Assembly (NCBI GenBank): GCA_003326205.1
Contig: LWTK01000042.1
Location: forward strand, 82,919 to 146,918
Source: Nostoc sp. ATCC 43529
GTDB lineage: Bacteria > Cyanobacteriota > Cyanobacteriia > Cyanobacteriales > Nostocaceae
Length of the DNA: 64,000 bases
Direction of reading: 5' to 3'
The notes under the pieces were generated by a model. That model was not told the DNA's origin. It saw only the letters and a program-made list of their open reading frames with translations, and did no database searches. Of this stretch, positions 43,526 to 51,417 are shown one piece after another. Position 1 is the first letter of the stretch. Each line of letters starts with the position of its first letter. A program made the translations under genes and the position numbers.

Positions 43526-44216
43526 TAGTCACATTAAGACGATATCCCATACCGTGCAAAGTTTCAATCGGGTTGGTGCAGTCGAAGCAGGCTAGTTTGC
43601 GACGCAACAAACGTACTTGTGCTGCTACCACATTGCTAGCAGGTTCTGCACTCACTTCCCAAAGCTGATTGCGAATCTGTTCGGTGGTAACAATTTGATT
43701 GGGGTGCTTCATCAAATATTCCACCAGTTGGAATTCTTTATTAGTTAAAGAAATTTCCTGTTTTTCCCCCGTCGTATTTTGACCGACAACTGTACTATTG
43801 CTGTAATCTAAAGTAAAGTTACCAACGGTTAATTGTTGAGGTTGTAAGTGGGGATAACGCCGCTGCAATGCCCGCAACCTTGCCAGTAATTCTGCCATTC
43901 CAAAAGGCTTCACCAAGTAATCATCAGCACCCGCATCTAAGCCAGCAACTTTATCTTCCATGCTATCTCTAGCTGTGAGCATCAAGACAGGTAAAGAATT
44001 TCCTTTTAAACGCAGCTTTTTACACAATTCCAAACCAGTAAATCCTGGGAGCATCCAATCTAAAATCGCCACTGTATATTGTGCCGAACTATTTTCTAAA
44101 TATGCCCATGCTTCATTACCATCCATTACCCAGTCAACTAAATATTTTTGTTGCTTCAGCGTTCGCTTAATAGCAGCGCCCAAATCTGACTCATCTTCGA
44201 CTAGCAGTACCCGCAT
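43512..44216 (-). CDS. OmpR-family response regulator (RppA/CopR-like)
   Basis: ATG 44216 gives the normal receiver start (RVLLVEDESDLG). The phosphoacceptor Asp lies in TVAILDWMLPGFTG, the conserved Lys in DYLVKPFGMAEL. A C-terminal winged helix (LTNKEFQLVEYLMKHPNQIV, then VVAAQVRLLRRKL) follows. An extension to 44264 is unlikely. The gene is followed by its kinase. A tandem ATGAAAT box lies 300 bp upstream, and ten more lie near other genes, matching the reported CopR operator; this regulator is the natural candidate to bind them. Confidence 0.9.
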   Translation of the reverse strand: MRVLLVEDESDLGAAIKRTLKQQKYLVDWVMDGNEAWAYLENSSAQYTVAILDWMLPGFTGLELCKKLRLKGNSLPVLMLTARDSMEDKVAGLDAGADDYLVKPFGMAELLARLRALQRRYPHLQPQQLTVGNFTLDYSNSTVVGQNTTGEKQEISLTNKEFQLVEYLMKHPNQIVTTEQIRNQLWEVSAEPASNVVAAQVRLLRRKLACFDCTNPIETLHGMGYRLNVTNESK

Positions 44217-44516
44217 ATCAAATTGAAAAGTTAGAGGTTCGTGGCAATTTTGTAAAATCAGCATAGTTAATAACAGGGTAATCCCTTAGAAATAGATTGA
44301 CAGAAGTTGATGAAATTCTGAGTTATTCAATCATGTATACAAGCAAGTTATCTAAGATCATAAACAGATGCTACGCCTTGGCAGTAGATAATCTATAAGA
44401 AAAACTCAGTACATCCCATTGCTCAATTGGTGTGAGTGATACTCAGTTAGAGAAGTTAACAAATCTAACTAATTGCAAGAGATATACCGAGTTATTTTTT
44501 ATTCTGACAGGTAAAG

Positions 44517-44534
44517 ATGAAATCAAGATGAAAT
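44517..44534. promoter_or_regulatory. Tandem ATGAAAT box upstream of the response-regulator gene
   Basis: ATGAAAT at 44517 and 44528 (11-bp period), preceded by CAGGTAA. Suggests autoregulation of the two-component system. Confidence 0.65.
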
Positions 44535-44720
44535 ATTAAGTCAGCTTAGAAAATCTCTAATTGCACTTAACCCCAACCACAATACACAAATAAAAAGCTA
44601 GGGTTTTGACTTCGTTCATGTACTAACAAATAAGTATTAGTTTTGATATACCACCCTAGACAAAACAACCCTTATTTATATCAAATTATAAATCTCAATA
44701 AATTGCTCATTTTTCCATAT

Positions 44721-44743
44721 AAAAGCCCGCCCGCAGGCGAGCT
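44721..44743 (-). terminator. Rho-independent terminator of the porin gene
   Basis: On the minus strand, GCTCGCC with a three-base loop and GGGCGGGC is followed by TTTT. It lies 70 bases beyond the porin stop. Confidence 0.75.
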
Positions 44744-44813
44744 AAGATTTTTCCAAATGAGAATACCTAATAGCTAATAGCTAAGAAATATTAACCATTA
44801 TCTGTTAGCCGTT

Positions 44814-46502
44814 TTAGAAAGCAAAAGTGGTACGCAGTGTACCAACGTAGATGGTGTCATTGTTATTATTATGCTCTGGATTAAAGATAACCAATAAACC
44901 AGGAGTGACGGAAATATTATCGTTGATCTGTAGGCGGTACAGAGCCTCTAGGTGGTAAGAGGTGTCGTTATCTTCACGCCTAGTAGTTCTTGCGGCGGAA
45001 GTGAATGCATCATTATCACTTACTTTAGGTGGTTGACCAAAGATCAGGCCAAGCAAGTTGCCTTCTTTACCAAAGTCTTTGAAGGCTAGGGTTGCAGCCC
45101 AGTAGTTCATTGATGCTTCATCACCTTGATTTACACCCGTACCACTTCCCTTGGCTTCAGCGTTGCTGTAACCGTACCAACCACCAATAGTCAACTTGGA
45201 ACTGGGTTTGAAGGTAGCTTCTATACCGTAATGGTTGGCAGTAGTAGCAACTCCATTGAAGGGATTACCTGCGTATACACTACCTGTACCCTCAAACATG
45301 TTTACACTGGATAAACTATTTTGATAGCTGTGAGCGTAGGTAAGACCAATATTAAATGCATCACTAGGCCTGAAAGCTACCTGACCAAGGGCTGTATAGG
45401 CACCATTTGTCAGACCTCCATTTGAACCAGGATTGCTAGCTGTGCGAGCTATGTAAGCCGCAGATGCAGTGAAAGCTCCTGTAGGATTCAAAGTTATGGT
45501 TGCACCTGCACCACCGAAACCAGTGCGATAGATGGGGCTAAATCGACCATAGCGAGACAAAGCGCCCCTACCATCACTGGCAAGATCAGGGTTGAAGTTG
45601 TTGATGTTGTCGTATATGTTACCGCCTGCCGCATCAATTTTTACCCGCACTGCATTACTCAGGTTGAAAGCATAGTTAATTTTATCGATGACAGTCTCAT
45701 TGTTCTGATTTCCGTCAAAACCGAGGCGGGTCATGTTAGTACCCGTCACATTTGTGTCATAGGGAGTGATGTTCCGGGATTGCAAGCGGATTTGCAACAG
45801 GTCTGTACCAACAAAACTTGATTCCAATCTCAGACGAACCCGGTCAGTTAGAATAGTATTAGAATCTAGGTCAGGAGCAGTACTTGGATCTACACCAGAA
45901 GGAACTGCCCTTTGATCGCTACCAAAAACATTAGATACGTTAAAAATTGCTTCCCCAATTAACTTGGTGGTAGTCGAGAACTGATTGGCTTCCAACTCAG
46001 CAGTGCGTACTTCTAAAGCATCTACGCGACCACGCAGGGTAGCTAGTTCCGCAGAAAATTCTTCTTGCAGACGCTGTAGGGTAGCCAAATCCTCTTTTGT
46101 TACTAAGTCAGCAGTAGCAGTAGCAATCAGTTCATTAACTCTATCTAAACAAGCATTCAAACCAGCAGCAAATTCATAACGAGTTAAAGCACGATTACCT
46201 CGGTAAGTGGCATTGGGATAACCAGCAATACAACCGTAACGTTCAACTAGTGATTGTAAAGCTTGGAATGCCCAATCTGTTGGTTGTACGTCAGAAAACT
46301 GCGAAACGGATGTGACTTGGCCAATCTCACCACTGTATTGTTGAATTTGGCTTAAAGAAGAATCTTTTGGAAGAGAGTTTGCTTCTTGTTTAACTTCAGT
46401 CGGAACAGGAATTTCAGCAGCTATTGTTGCTCCTGAAAAAACTAAGTTGGCTAATAAAACTCCAGGACTAATTAGTAGGCATTTCCAAAATAACTTAGAC
46501 AT
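44814..46502 (-). CDS. SLH-domain porin (iron-uptake-type, OprB-like)
   Basis: Signal peptide (LISPGVLLANLVFSGATIAA), then an S-layer homology domain (FSDVQPTDWAFQALQSLVER with YGCIAGYPNATYRGNRALTR), a coiled coil (residues about 135-175) and a C-terminal beta-barrel of about 350 residues with alternating hydrophobic strands ending in aromatic Phe (TLRTTFAF). This is the cyanobacterial iron-uptake porin architecture. Two tandem ATGAAAT boxes lie 75-200 bp upstream, so its synthesis should respond to the same metal signal. Length 562 is typical. Confidence 0.9.
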   Translation of the reverse strand: MSKLFWKCLLISPGVLLANLVFSGATIAAEIPVPTEVKQEANSLPKDSSLSQIQQYSGEIGQVTSVSQFSDVQPTDWAFQALQSLVERYGCIAGYPNATYRGNRALTRYEFAAGLNACLDRVNELIATATADLVTKEDLATLQRLQEEFSAELATLRGRVDALEVRTAELEANQFSTTTKLIGEAIFNVSNVFGSDQRAVPSGVDPSTAPDLDSNTILTDRVRLRLESSFVGTDLLQIRLQSRNITPYDTNVTGTNMTRLGFDGNQNNETVIDKINYAFNLSNAVRVKIDAAGGNIYDNINNFNPDLASDGRGALSRYGRFSPIYRTGFGGAGATITLNPTGAFTASAAYIARTASNPGSNGGLTNGAYTALGQVAFRPSDAFNIGLTYAHSYQNSLSSVNMFEGTGSVYAGNPFNGVATTANHYGIEATFKPSSKLTIGGWYGYSNAEAKGSGTGVNQGDEASMNYWAATLAFKDFGKEGNLLGLIFGQPPKVSDNDAFTSAARTTRREDNDTSYHLEALYRLQINDNISVTPGLLVIFNPEHNNNNDTIYVGTLRTTFAF

Positions 46503-46577
46503 GACTGTTTGCTCTTCACACCAAAAAGTAATAAGTAATGATAGGGCATACCCCTATAACTAGATTCTCAGAGGAAG

Positions 46578-46708
46578 ATGAAATTAAGATGAAATTTCAA
46601 ATTTTGAATAAAACAAACTTAGCAAGTATATTGAGCATTGTATTAGATAGTTGTCAAGTCAATTTTTCAGAAAAATCAAAGCATAGTATGATGAAATTAG
46701 GATGAAAT
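46578..46708. promoter_or_regulatory. Two tandem ATGAAAT boxes upstream of the porin gene
   Basis: Pairs at 46578/46589 and 46691/46702, each with 11-bp period. They lie between the porin start (46502, minus) and the end of the next minus-strand gene, so they most likely control the porin. Confidence 0.65.
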
Positions 46709-46787
46709 TACAACTTACTTAATCAAATAAATTTAACGAGTAAAAACCACTTGAGAAACAAGTTTCCCAGTTCAATCTAAACAAACA

Positions 46788-47051
46788 TCAAAACACTAAA
46801 TTATACACAGTGGCTAACTCTAGTGGACTCAGCCACTGGGGATTAAAAAAATCGCGTATTGGAGCAACGTAGATCGGCATTAGCTTTAAAAATGTGGTTG
46901 GAGAGGTAACAGCAAGTACATGGGAATTAGATAAAGGATTGAACTGTAAAGCTAATTGTGTATTGAAGCGAATGCCAGCGCATGAACGGCGGCGATGTTG
47001 TTCATTTACCGCTATTAAAGAAAAACAGACCCAAACTAGGAGCCTGCTCAT
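46788..47051 (-). CDS. Small exported protein, 87 aa
   Basis: ATG 47051 is preceded by GAGGAGATAACT, a strong ribosome site, so the shorter start is preferred over 47069. A short N-terminal hydrophobic stretch (RLLVWVCFSLIAVN) resembles a signal sequence, followed by a Arg-rich patch (EQHRRRSCAG) and a neutral rest. The overlapping plus-strand frame (46894-47151) lacks such a site. No family recognised. It lies downstream of the repeat protein gene and upstream of the porin boxes. Confidence 0.5.
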   Translation of the reverse strand: MSRLLVWVCFSLIAVNEQHRRRSCAGIRFNTQLALQFNPLSNSHVLAVTSPTTFLKLMPIYVAPIRDFFNPQWLSPLELATVYNLVF

Positions 47052-47108
47052 AGTTATCTCCTCTAGCAAGACATGCCGAGAGAATAAATTTACAGGCTCA
47101 CATACTAT

Positions 47109-47465
47109 CTATTTAGATAGAATGGTGGTTTGCGGCGAAATTTCCTCATAGCATCGTTGCAAGGCTTGGAGTCTTGCTGAAGTTGCTCCGCCAGTAGGTT
47201 CTGCTGGTAGGATATTTGCACAGGCTCCTGTTTTACTGGATTGTTGTACTGTGCCTTGCGGAAGCCCTTTATAGCATTTTTGTAAAGCTTGTAGTCTTGC
47301 TAAACTAGCTCCACCAGTGGGTCTTGCTGGGGGAATGTTTTCACAAACTCCTGTTTTTGAGGTATCTGCATTTCCATAAGCAGCAGAACCCAACGATACG
47401 TGAAGTAAAGCTATTCCCAAGGGAATTGCCAAAATAGATGCAGTTCGGATGACAGGTATCTTCAT
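47109..47465 (-). CDS. Exported protein with two Cys-containing tandem repeats, 118 aa
   Basis: ATG 47465 follows TGAGGATTTTAGCT. A signal peptide (ILAIPLGIALLHVSLGSAAYG) precedes two 30-residue repeats: SSKTG-type openings followed by C-x-N-I, a TGGA motif and ARLQALQKCY or ARLQALQRCY. Each repeat has two Cys at its ends, suggesting an internal disulfide or metal pair in the periplasm. It lies 75 bp downstream of the first DUF2808 gene on the same strand. No known family. Confidence 0.65.
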   Translation of the reverse strand: MKIPVIRTASILAIPLGIALLHVSLGSAAYGNADTSKTGVCENIPPARPTGGASLARLQALQKCYKGLPQGTVQQSSKTGACANILPAEPTGGATSARLQALQRCYEEISPQTTILSK

Positions 47466-47540
47466 AGCTAAAATCCTCAAACAATAAGCAATTTATGCTA
47501 CTAATGGATGAAATAATCTTAGGAAGCCAAGTTTGAGTAC

Positions 47541-48020
47541 CTAACGACCGTAAGTTTGAATTCGAGCTGTACCAAGAGGAATTTGTGCTGTTAGATTAGG
47601 CATTTTGCCGTACACTCGGTACAACCAAACGTGGTTACGAAATGATGTATTAACACCTTGCACCTTAACTAAGAGCGTTGTCTGCGGTTCCACAGATTGG
47701 GAGAAAATCACTGTAGCTGTTTGGTTATTTACAGAAACTTGAGCATCAATTTTCTTACCAGATTGATTTTGAATCTCAATTCCCTTGTTAATGCTTACAC
47801 CATCGGGTAAATCAATAGCCAGTTCTGATAGAGATTGTCCCTGAACATGAACCTGAAACTCATGCGTTGCACCTGAAAACCCAACAGTGCTAGGAAATGC
47901 TACGCCATTACCAATATAGGAGACTTTGAAATTGTCCTTGTTTTCGCTTCCCCAAGCAGATGGAAATGAAGAAGTTACTATTAGAAAAAATGCTGCACCC
48001 GCATAAATTGACTTTTTCAT
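47541..48020 (-). CDS. DUF2808 family secreted protein, copy 1
   Basis: ATG 48020 follows GGAGTTAGTT. A signal peptide (AGAAFFLIVTSSFPSAWG) is followed by the DUF2808 domain: GATHEFQVHVQGQSLSELAI, DLPDGVSINKGIEIQNQSGK and an end ...IPLGTARIQTYGR. Function of the family is unknown; it is widespread in cyanobacteria. It is about 95 bp downstream of copy 2, with which it shares close sequence, so both probably form one transcript controlled by the ATGAAAT box at 48669. Confidence 0.85.
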   Translation of the reverse strand: MKKSIYAGAAFFLIVTSSFPSAWGSENKDNFKVSYIGNGVAFPSTVGFSGATHEFQVHVQGQSLSELAIDLPDGVSINKGIEIQNQSGKKIDAQVSVNNQTATVIFSQSVEPQTTLLVKVQGVNTSFRNHVWLYRVYGKMPNLTAQIPLGTARIQTYGR

Positions 48021-48130
48021 AACTAACTCCGGCAAGATTATGTAGGGTAAGGAAGATCCACCATCCCACCCTATAGCTACCGATTAATTTAGTTAACAGC
48101 CACAGCTAAAATTAACAGCAGTTATTCAGC

Positions 48131-48607
48131 CTAGCCACCGTAAGTCTGAATCCGGGCTAAACCAAGTGGAATTTCTTCTTTCATATCAACCTTTTTGACA
48201 GATACTGGATAATGCCAAGTTTCCTCATAACCTGGAGTATTAACTCCTTTCATACGAATTGATATGCTTGTACCAGGGGCTACTGGTTCCGAAAAAGCTA
48301 CTGTAGCTTTTCTGTTGTTAATGGAAACCGTTGTCGGAATTTTTTGACCTAATTTATTTTGGACTTCAATTCCTTTATCAATACTTACCCCCTCTGGTAA
48401 ATCAATCGCCAATTCTGAAAGAGCTTTACCTTGGACATGAACATCAAACTTATGAGTAGCATCTATGGTACGGGCATCATTAGGAACAGCAGCACTATTT
48501 CCGAGATGGGAAAATTTAGCATCGTTTGGATTTTTCGCCCAAGCAGTAGGAACTGAAGATGCAATAACTAAGGTAAAAGCAAATGTGTAAATCAGCTTTT
48601 TCATCAA
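48131..48607 (-). CDS. DUF2808 family secreted protein, copy 2
   Basis: Two adjacent ATG codons (48607 and 48604) follow AGGAGAATATTGATG. Signal peptide FAFTLVIASSVPTAWA, then the domain with ATHKFDVHVQGKALSELAID, DLPEGVSIDKGIEVQNKLGQ and the end IPLGLARIQTYGG. It is the closest relative of copy 1 in this window, consistent with recent tandem duplication. A tandem ATGAAAT box lies 60-80 bases upstream of the start. Confidence 0.85.
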   Translation of the reverse strand: MMKKLIYTFAFTLVIASSVPTAWAKNPNDAKFSHLGNSAAVPNDARTIDATHKFDVHVQGKALSELAIDLPEGVSIDKGIEVQNKLGQKIPTTVSINNRKATVAFSEPVAPGTSISIRMKGVNTPGYEETWHYPVSVKKVDMKEEIPLGLARIQTYGG

Positions 48608-48668
48608 TATTCTCCTTGTTTTGTTAATCGGTTAATTACCTCTATATCTATAATTGTGAAAGGTATTG

Positions 48669-48686
48669 ATGAAATAGAGATGAAAT
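48669..48686. promoter_or_regulatory. Tandem ATGAAAT box upstream of DUF2808 copy 2
   Basis: ATGAAAT at 48669 and 48680, 11-bp period, 62 bases before the start at 48607. Confidence 0.65.
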
Positions 48687-48786
48687 ATTTTTATGTTAAG
48701 TAAAATTTAAAATATAGTTATTAGATGCAACAATTAAAATTATTAATGATTAATAATATTTAAAAAAATGGGGTTAAAAAATCACA

Positions 48787-48834
48787 AAAGCTCCTGAAAT
48801 TTAACTTAGAGATAAGTTAAATTTCAGGAGCTTT
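48787..48834 (-). terminator. 21-bp perfect hairpin terminator after DUF2808 copy 3
   Basis: A 21-bp perfect inverted repeat (48787-48807 with 48814-48834, six-base loop) ends the copy 3 transcript 22 bases beyond its stop. On the minus strand it is followed by a T-rich stretch. Confidence 0.75.
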
Positions 48835-48855
48835 ATTGATTGAATAGCGCTAAGT

Positions 48856-49344
48856 TTAAGGATTTATACGAAATCTAGCTACACCTATAGGTATTTCTGC
48901 ATTAGTGCCAACAAGATTAGCAGATAGATGGTAGACGGGGCCATTACCAAGAAATGGTTGTTTGACATTCTTGATATCAATCTTTAGCTTAGTATTAGGA
49001 ACAATTGGTTCAGCAAAAGCTAGTAATATAGTTTTGCCATTTACAGAAACATTAGTGTTAATTTTTCTGCCATTATCTTCGTTTATAACAACATCATTAG
49101 TATTATCACTCCACCTGATAGTATTTGGAACTTCAATTTTTAACTGCGAAACACTCTTGCTATTTTTGGGAACGTGTACTCGCAAAGTATGTCTAACACG
49201 CGACCAGCGAGTCTGAGGAAATTGAGAGTTACCATCAATATGAGGAACATTACCATCTTCTTCATTAGCACTTGCATAGTTGGCAGGAATTAAAAGTGCA
49301 GCAGCTAAAGTAGATATAGCAACATAAACTAACACTTTCTTCAT
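48856..49344 (-). CDS. DUF2808 family secreted protein, copy 3
   Basis: Signal peptide ISTLAAALLIPANYASA, then a domain with RVRHTLRVHVPKNSKSVSQL, VPNTIRWSDNTNDVVI, LAFAEPIVPNTKLKIDI and the end EIPIGVARFRINP. It is more divergent from copies 1 and 2 and closer in wording to copy 4. GGAGTAAAC precedes the ATG. It has its own terminator (48787-48834) and an ATGAAAT box about 320 bp upstream. Confidence 0.85.
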   Translation of the reverse strand: MKKVLVYVAISTLAAALLIPANYASANEEDGNVPHIDGNSQFPQTRWSRVRHTLRVHVPKNSKSVSQLKIEVPNTIRWSDNTNDVVINEDNGRKINTNVSVNGKTILLAFAEPIVPNTKLKIDIKNVKQPFLGNGPVYHLSANLVGTNAEIPIGVARFRINP

Positions 49345-49663
49345 GTTTACTCCTCACTTAATCATTAATGTCAGCAAATCAAAATGAACCTGTGATAAAT
49401 CAATACGTAACAATCTGGTAAAACTAAATTTAACTACTTTCTACGTTTCTTACTTTTCACAATGTGAAAAAAAGATTAGGTGTAAAGGTTTTAAGTTTTT
49501 ACACTTTTACACCTCGGAATACCAACATTTTCAAAAATTTCCATGAAAAGTCAGTCTACGCTTACACGTTAATTAAAGGAAGTTAGAAATATTACCGTTG
49601 ACTTGTTTACCGTTTGAAGTTCAAAAGGTATACTACCTTTATTGATCAGTTTGACAGGTCGGA

Positions 49664-49681
49664 ATGAAATCAAGATGAAAT
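49664..49681. promoter_or_regulatory. Tandem ATGAAAT box between DUF2808 copies 3 and 4
   Basis: ATGAAAT at 49664 and 49675, 11-bp period, preceded by TTTGACAGGTC as in the box before copy 4. It is 320 bp upstream of copy 3. Confidence 0.65.
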
Positions 49682-49707
49682 TTTTGATGAATTTCAAAAC
49701 TTAAGGA

Positions 49708-50172
49708 TTAAAATGTAGGGAATTGAGCTACACCAACGGGAATCTCTACCTCACTACCAACAACCTTAGCTGAAAAGCGGTATACAGAAGCTGGGCCTGT
49801 CACTGGTTGTTGAACTTGATTAAAATTAACTAAGAGTTTAGTGTTAGAAATAACCTTTTCAGGGAAATCTATAATAATCTGTTTGCCATTGACGGAAATA
49901 TTAGTATTAATTTTCTGACCATTCGCATCGAAGACATCAATGTTATTACTCACTGCTACAGTAGATGGAGTTTCAATAATAAGTTGGGAAAGAGGGTTGT
50001 TATTTTGAGGGATGTTTAACCGAAAAGTATGTTTGACAAGCCGCCAACTATTAGCAGGATATTGCAAATCATTATCAATATTAGTCTCCTTAGCACTTGC
50101 ATGACTAAGGGAAATGAAAGCTGTAGTGGCAAGAGCAAACACTGTACTTGTGTAAATCAATGTTTTCTTCAT
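49708..50172 (-). CDS. DUF2808 family secreted protein, copy 4
   Basis: Signal peptide TVFALATTAFISLSHASA, then a domain with RLVKHTFRLNIPQNNNPLSQ, IETPSTVAVSNNIDVFDANG and the end EIPVGVAQFPTF. The C-terminus is shortened compared with the other copies. It is the most upstream of the four and has a tandem ATGAAAT box 90 bases before its start. Together the copies make a tandem family of different ages, all linked to the same type of operator. Confidence 0.85.
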   Translation of the reverse strand: MKKTLIYTSTVFALATTAFISLSHASAKETNIDNDLQYPANSWRLVKHTFRLNIPQNNNPLSQLIIETPSTVAVSNNIDVFDANGQKINTNISVNGKQIIIDFPEKVISNTKLLVNFNQVQQPVTGPASVYRFSAKVVGSEVEIPVGVAQFPTF

Positions 50173-50261
50173 CTGGAATTTATAAGTAATTTTTATGTAA
50201 AATAAGCTACATATTTTTGCTTATTGAACGAACCTTTACATTATGAGTTTGACAGGTCACG

Positions 50262-50279
50262 ATGAAATCAAGATGAAAT
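50262..50279. promoter_or_regulatory. Tandem ATGAAAT box upstream of DUF2808 copy 4
   Basis: ATGAAAT at 50262 and 50273, preceded by TTTGACAGGTC, about 90 bases before the start of copy 4 at 50172. Confidence 0.65.
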
Positions 50280-50298
50280 TTTGGCTGGTTTGGGAAAA

Positions 50299-51120
50299 TT
50301 ATTCATTCATGCTATGGTAGGTAGCCACGGCTGAAGGAAAACTGCGGTTGACGTAGCGAAAAATCCAATATTTGAAAATTGTATCCATGACAACTGGGAC
50401 AATAGCAATGAATAGTGAAATCAGACTTTTGTTTTCTGGAAGACCAAAATGCTTTGAGGTGTTTTCTAAAATTATTTCCCAACCATAGGTAGAGTGATAG
50501 CCGACAAAGATATCAGTAGCAAGAATAATGAAAAAAGCTTTCGCGGAATCGCTTAAGCCATACATTAAGTCGGCACTAAAAAATTGAATAGTGGTAAGCT
50601 GCTGCTTACCAAATACACATAATATAATAAATGACAATAATGAAAGTATATCAGCAAAGATATTAGCAACTGCATCAATACTTTCAGTTTTATATTTTTG
50701 GGATAACGCAATAGCCTGAACTTTGACCTTCTGTTCTACAATATTTGAAGAAAGTTCTGGAGCTTTTCCTAGCAGTGCTTCAAATTGAATTTTTCGCTCA
50801 AATCTTTTCAATTCACTTAAGGCTCTTTCTTCCTGAGAAGAATTTAAGAAAATTTCTGATGCTTCTTGGCTCCAGTATTTATAAATCAAAGGTTGAATTA
50901 CAAATGTTTTAAACAGATTATTCACTAATAATGGAACAATAAATAGAATTAACAAATAACGGAGAGAACTAATTGTTCTCTGACGAGAAGCGCGAAACTC
51001 TTCAACAACCTTATGCTCTGCATTTGGCTCTAGTGCTTGTTTTAGCTTTTCCAGAGTTTGTATTATCGACCGAGGAACAAAGCTAGCTTTTTGATATTTT
51101 GGATTAGGTTTCATTCTCAT
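50299..51120 (-). CDS. pcxA: Short PcxA/CemA-family proton-extrusion-like protein
   Basis: The C-terminus is the CemA/PcxA signature (KYWIFRYVNRSFPSAVATYH followed by SMNE). Four hydrophobic segments are seen (YLLILFIVPLLVNNLF, LSLLSFIILCVFG, FFIILATDIFVGYH, LFIAIVPVVMDTIF). At 273 residues it is much shorter than chromosomal PcxA (over 400), lacking the long N-terminal region, so it is a PcxL-like paralogue. An ATGAAAT tandem box lies 115 bp upstream. CemA/PcxA acts in light-dependent H+ movement; control by a metal-type regulator is unexpected. Confidence 0.8.
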   Translation of the reverse strand: MRMKPNPKYQKASFVPRSIIQTLEKLKQALEPNAEHKVVEEFRASRQRTISSLRYLLILFIVPLLVNNLFKTFVIQPLIYKYWSQEASEIFLNSSQEERALSELKRFERKIQFEALLGKAPELSSNIVEQKVKVQAIALSQKYKTESIDAVANIFADILSLLSFIILCVFGKQQLTTIQFFSADLMYGLSDSAKAFFIILATDIFVGYHSTYGWEIILENTSKHFGLPENKSLISLFIAIVPVVMDTIFKYWIFRYVNRSFPSAVATYHSMNE

Positions 51121-51235
51121 TTGTTCGATAAAGTCAGGCTAGTAGTATTACCGTTGTGGCTGAACTAAAAAGCCTGAAAATAGTGTGGAGCAAAGCCAAG
51201 GAATAAGCTCCTAAAATTTACTATATATAATCAAG

Positions 51236-51253
51236 ATGAAATTAGGATGAAAT
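51236..51253. promoter_or_regulatory. Tandem ATGAAAT box upstream of the pcxA-like gene
   Basis: ATGAAAT at 51236 and 51247, 11-bp period, about 115 bases before the pcxA-like start at 51120. A second copy (52886) lies just beyond the ISL3 insertion. Confidence 0.65.
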
Positions 51254-51292
51254 AAATCATCGAAAACTAAATATTCAATAATAAAAAATCAA

Positions 51293-51329
51293 ACTTTTGG
51301 TCATAACTAGTTACTGTATGACCAAAAGT
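51293..51329. other. 12-bp hairpin between pcxA promoter region and ISL3 element
   Basis: ACTTTTGGTCAT at 51293-51304 pairs with 51318-51329, a 13-base loop. It may be an old terminator or a repeat; no T run follows. Confidence 0.4.
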
Positions 51330-51417
51330 CTGATTAAGCTTTAAAAATAAGGAGCATGAAACTAAAATCTAGTATAGACAATTTAATTACATTGATATGC
51401 AATAGATTCAAATTTTC

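Noticed and set aside
46894..47151. Plus-strand 85-aa frame
   Set aside because: It overlaps the minus-strand 87-aa gene that has a strong ribosome site, and it shows no family resemblance.
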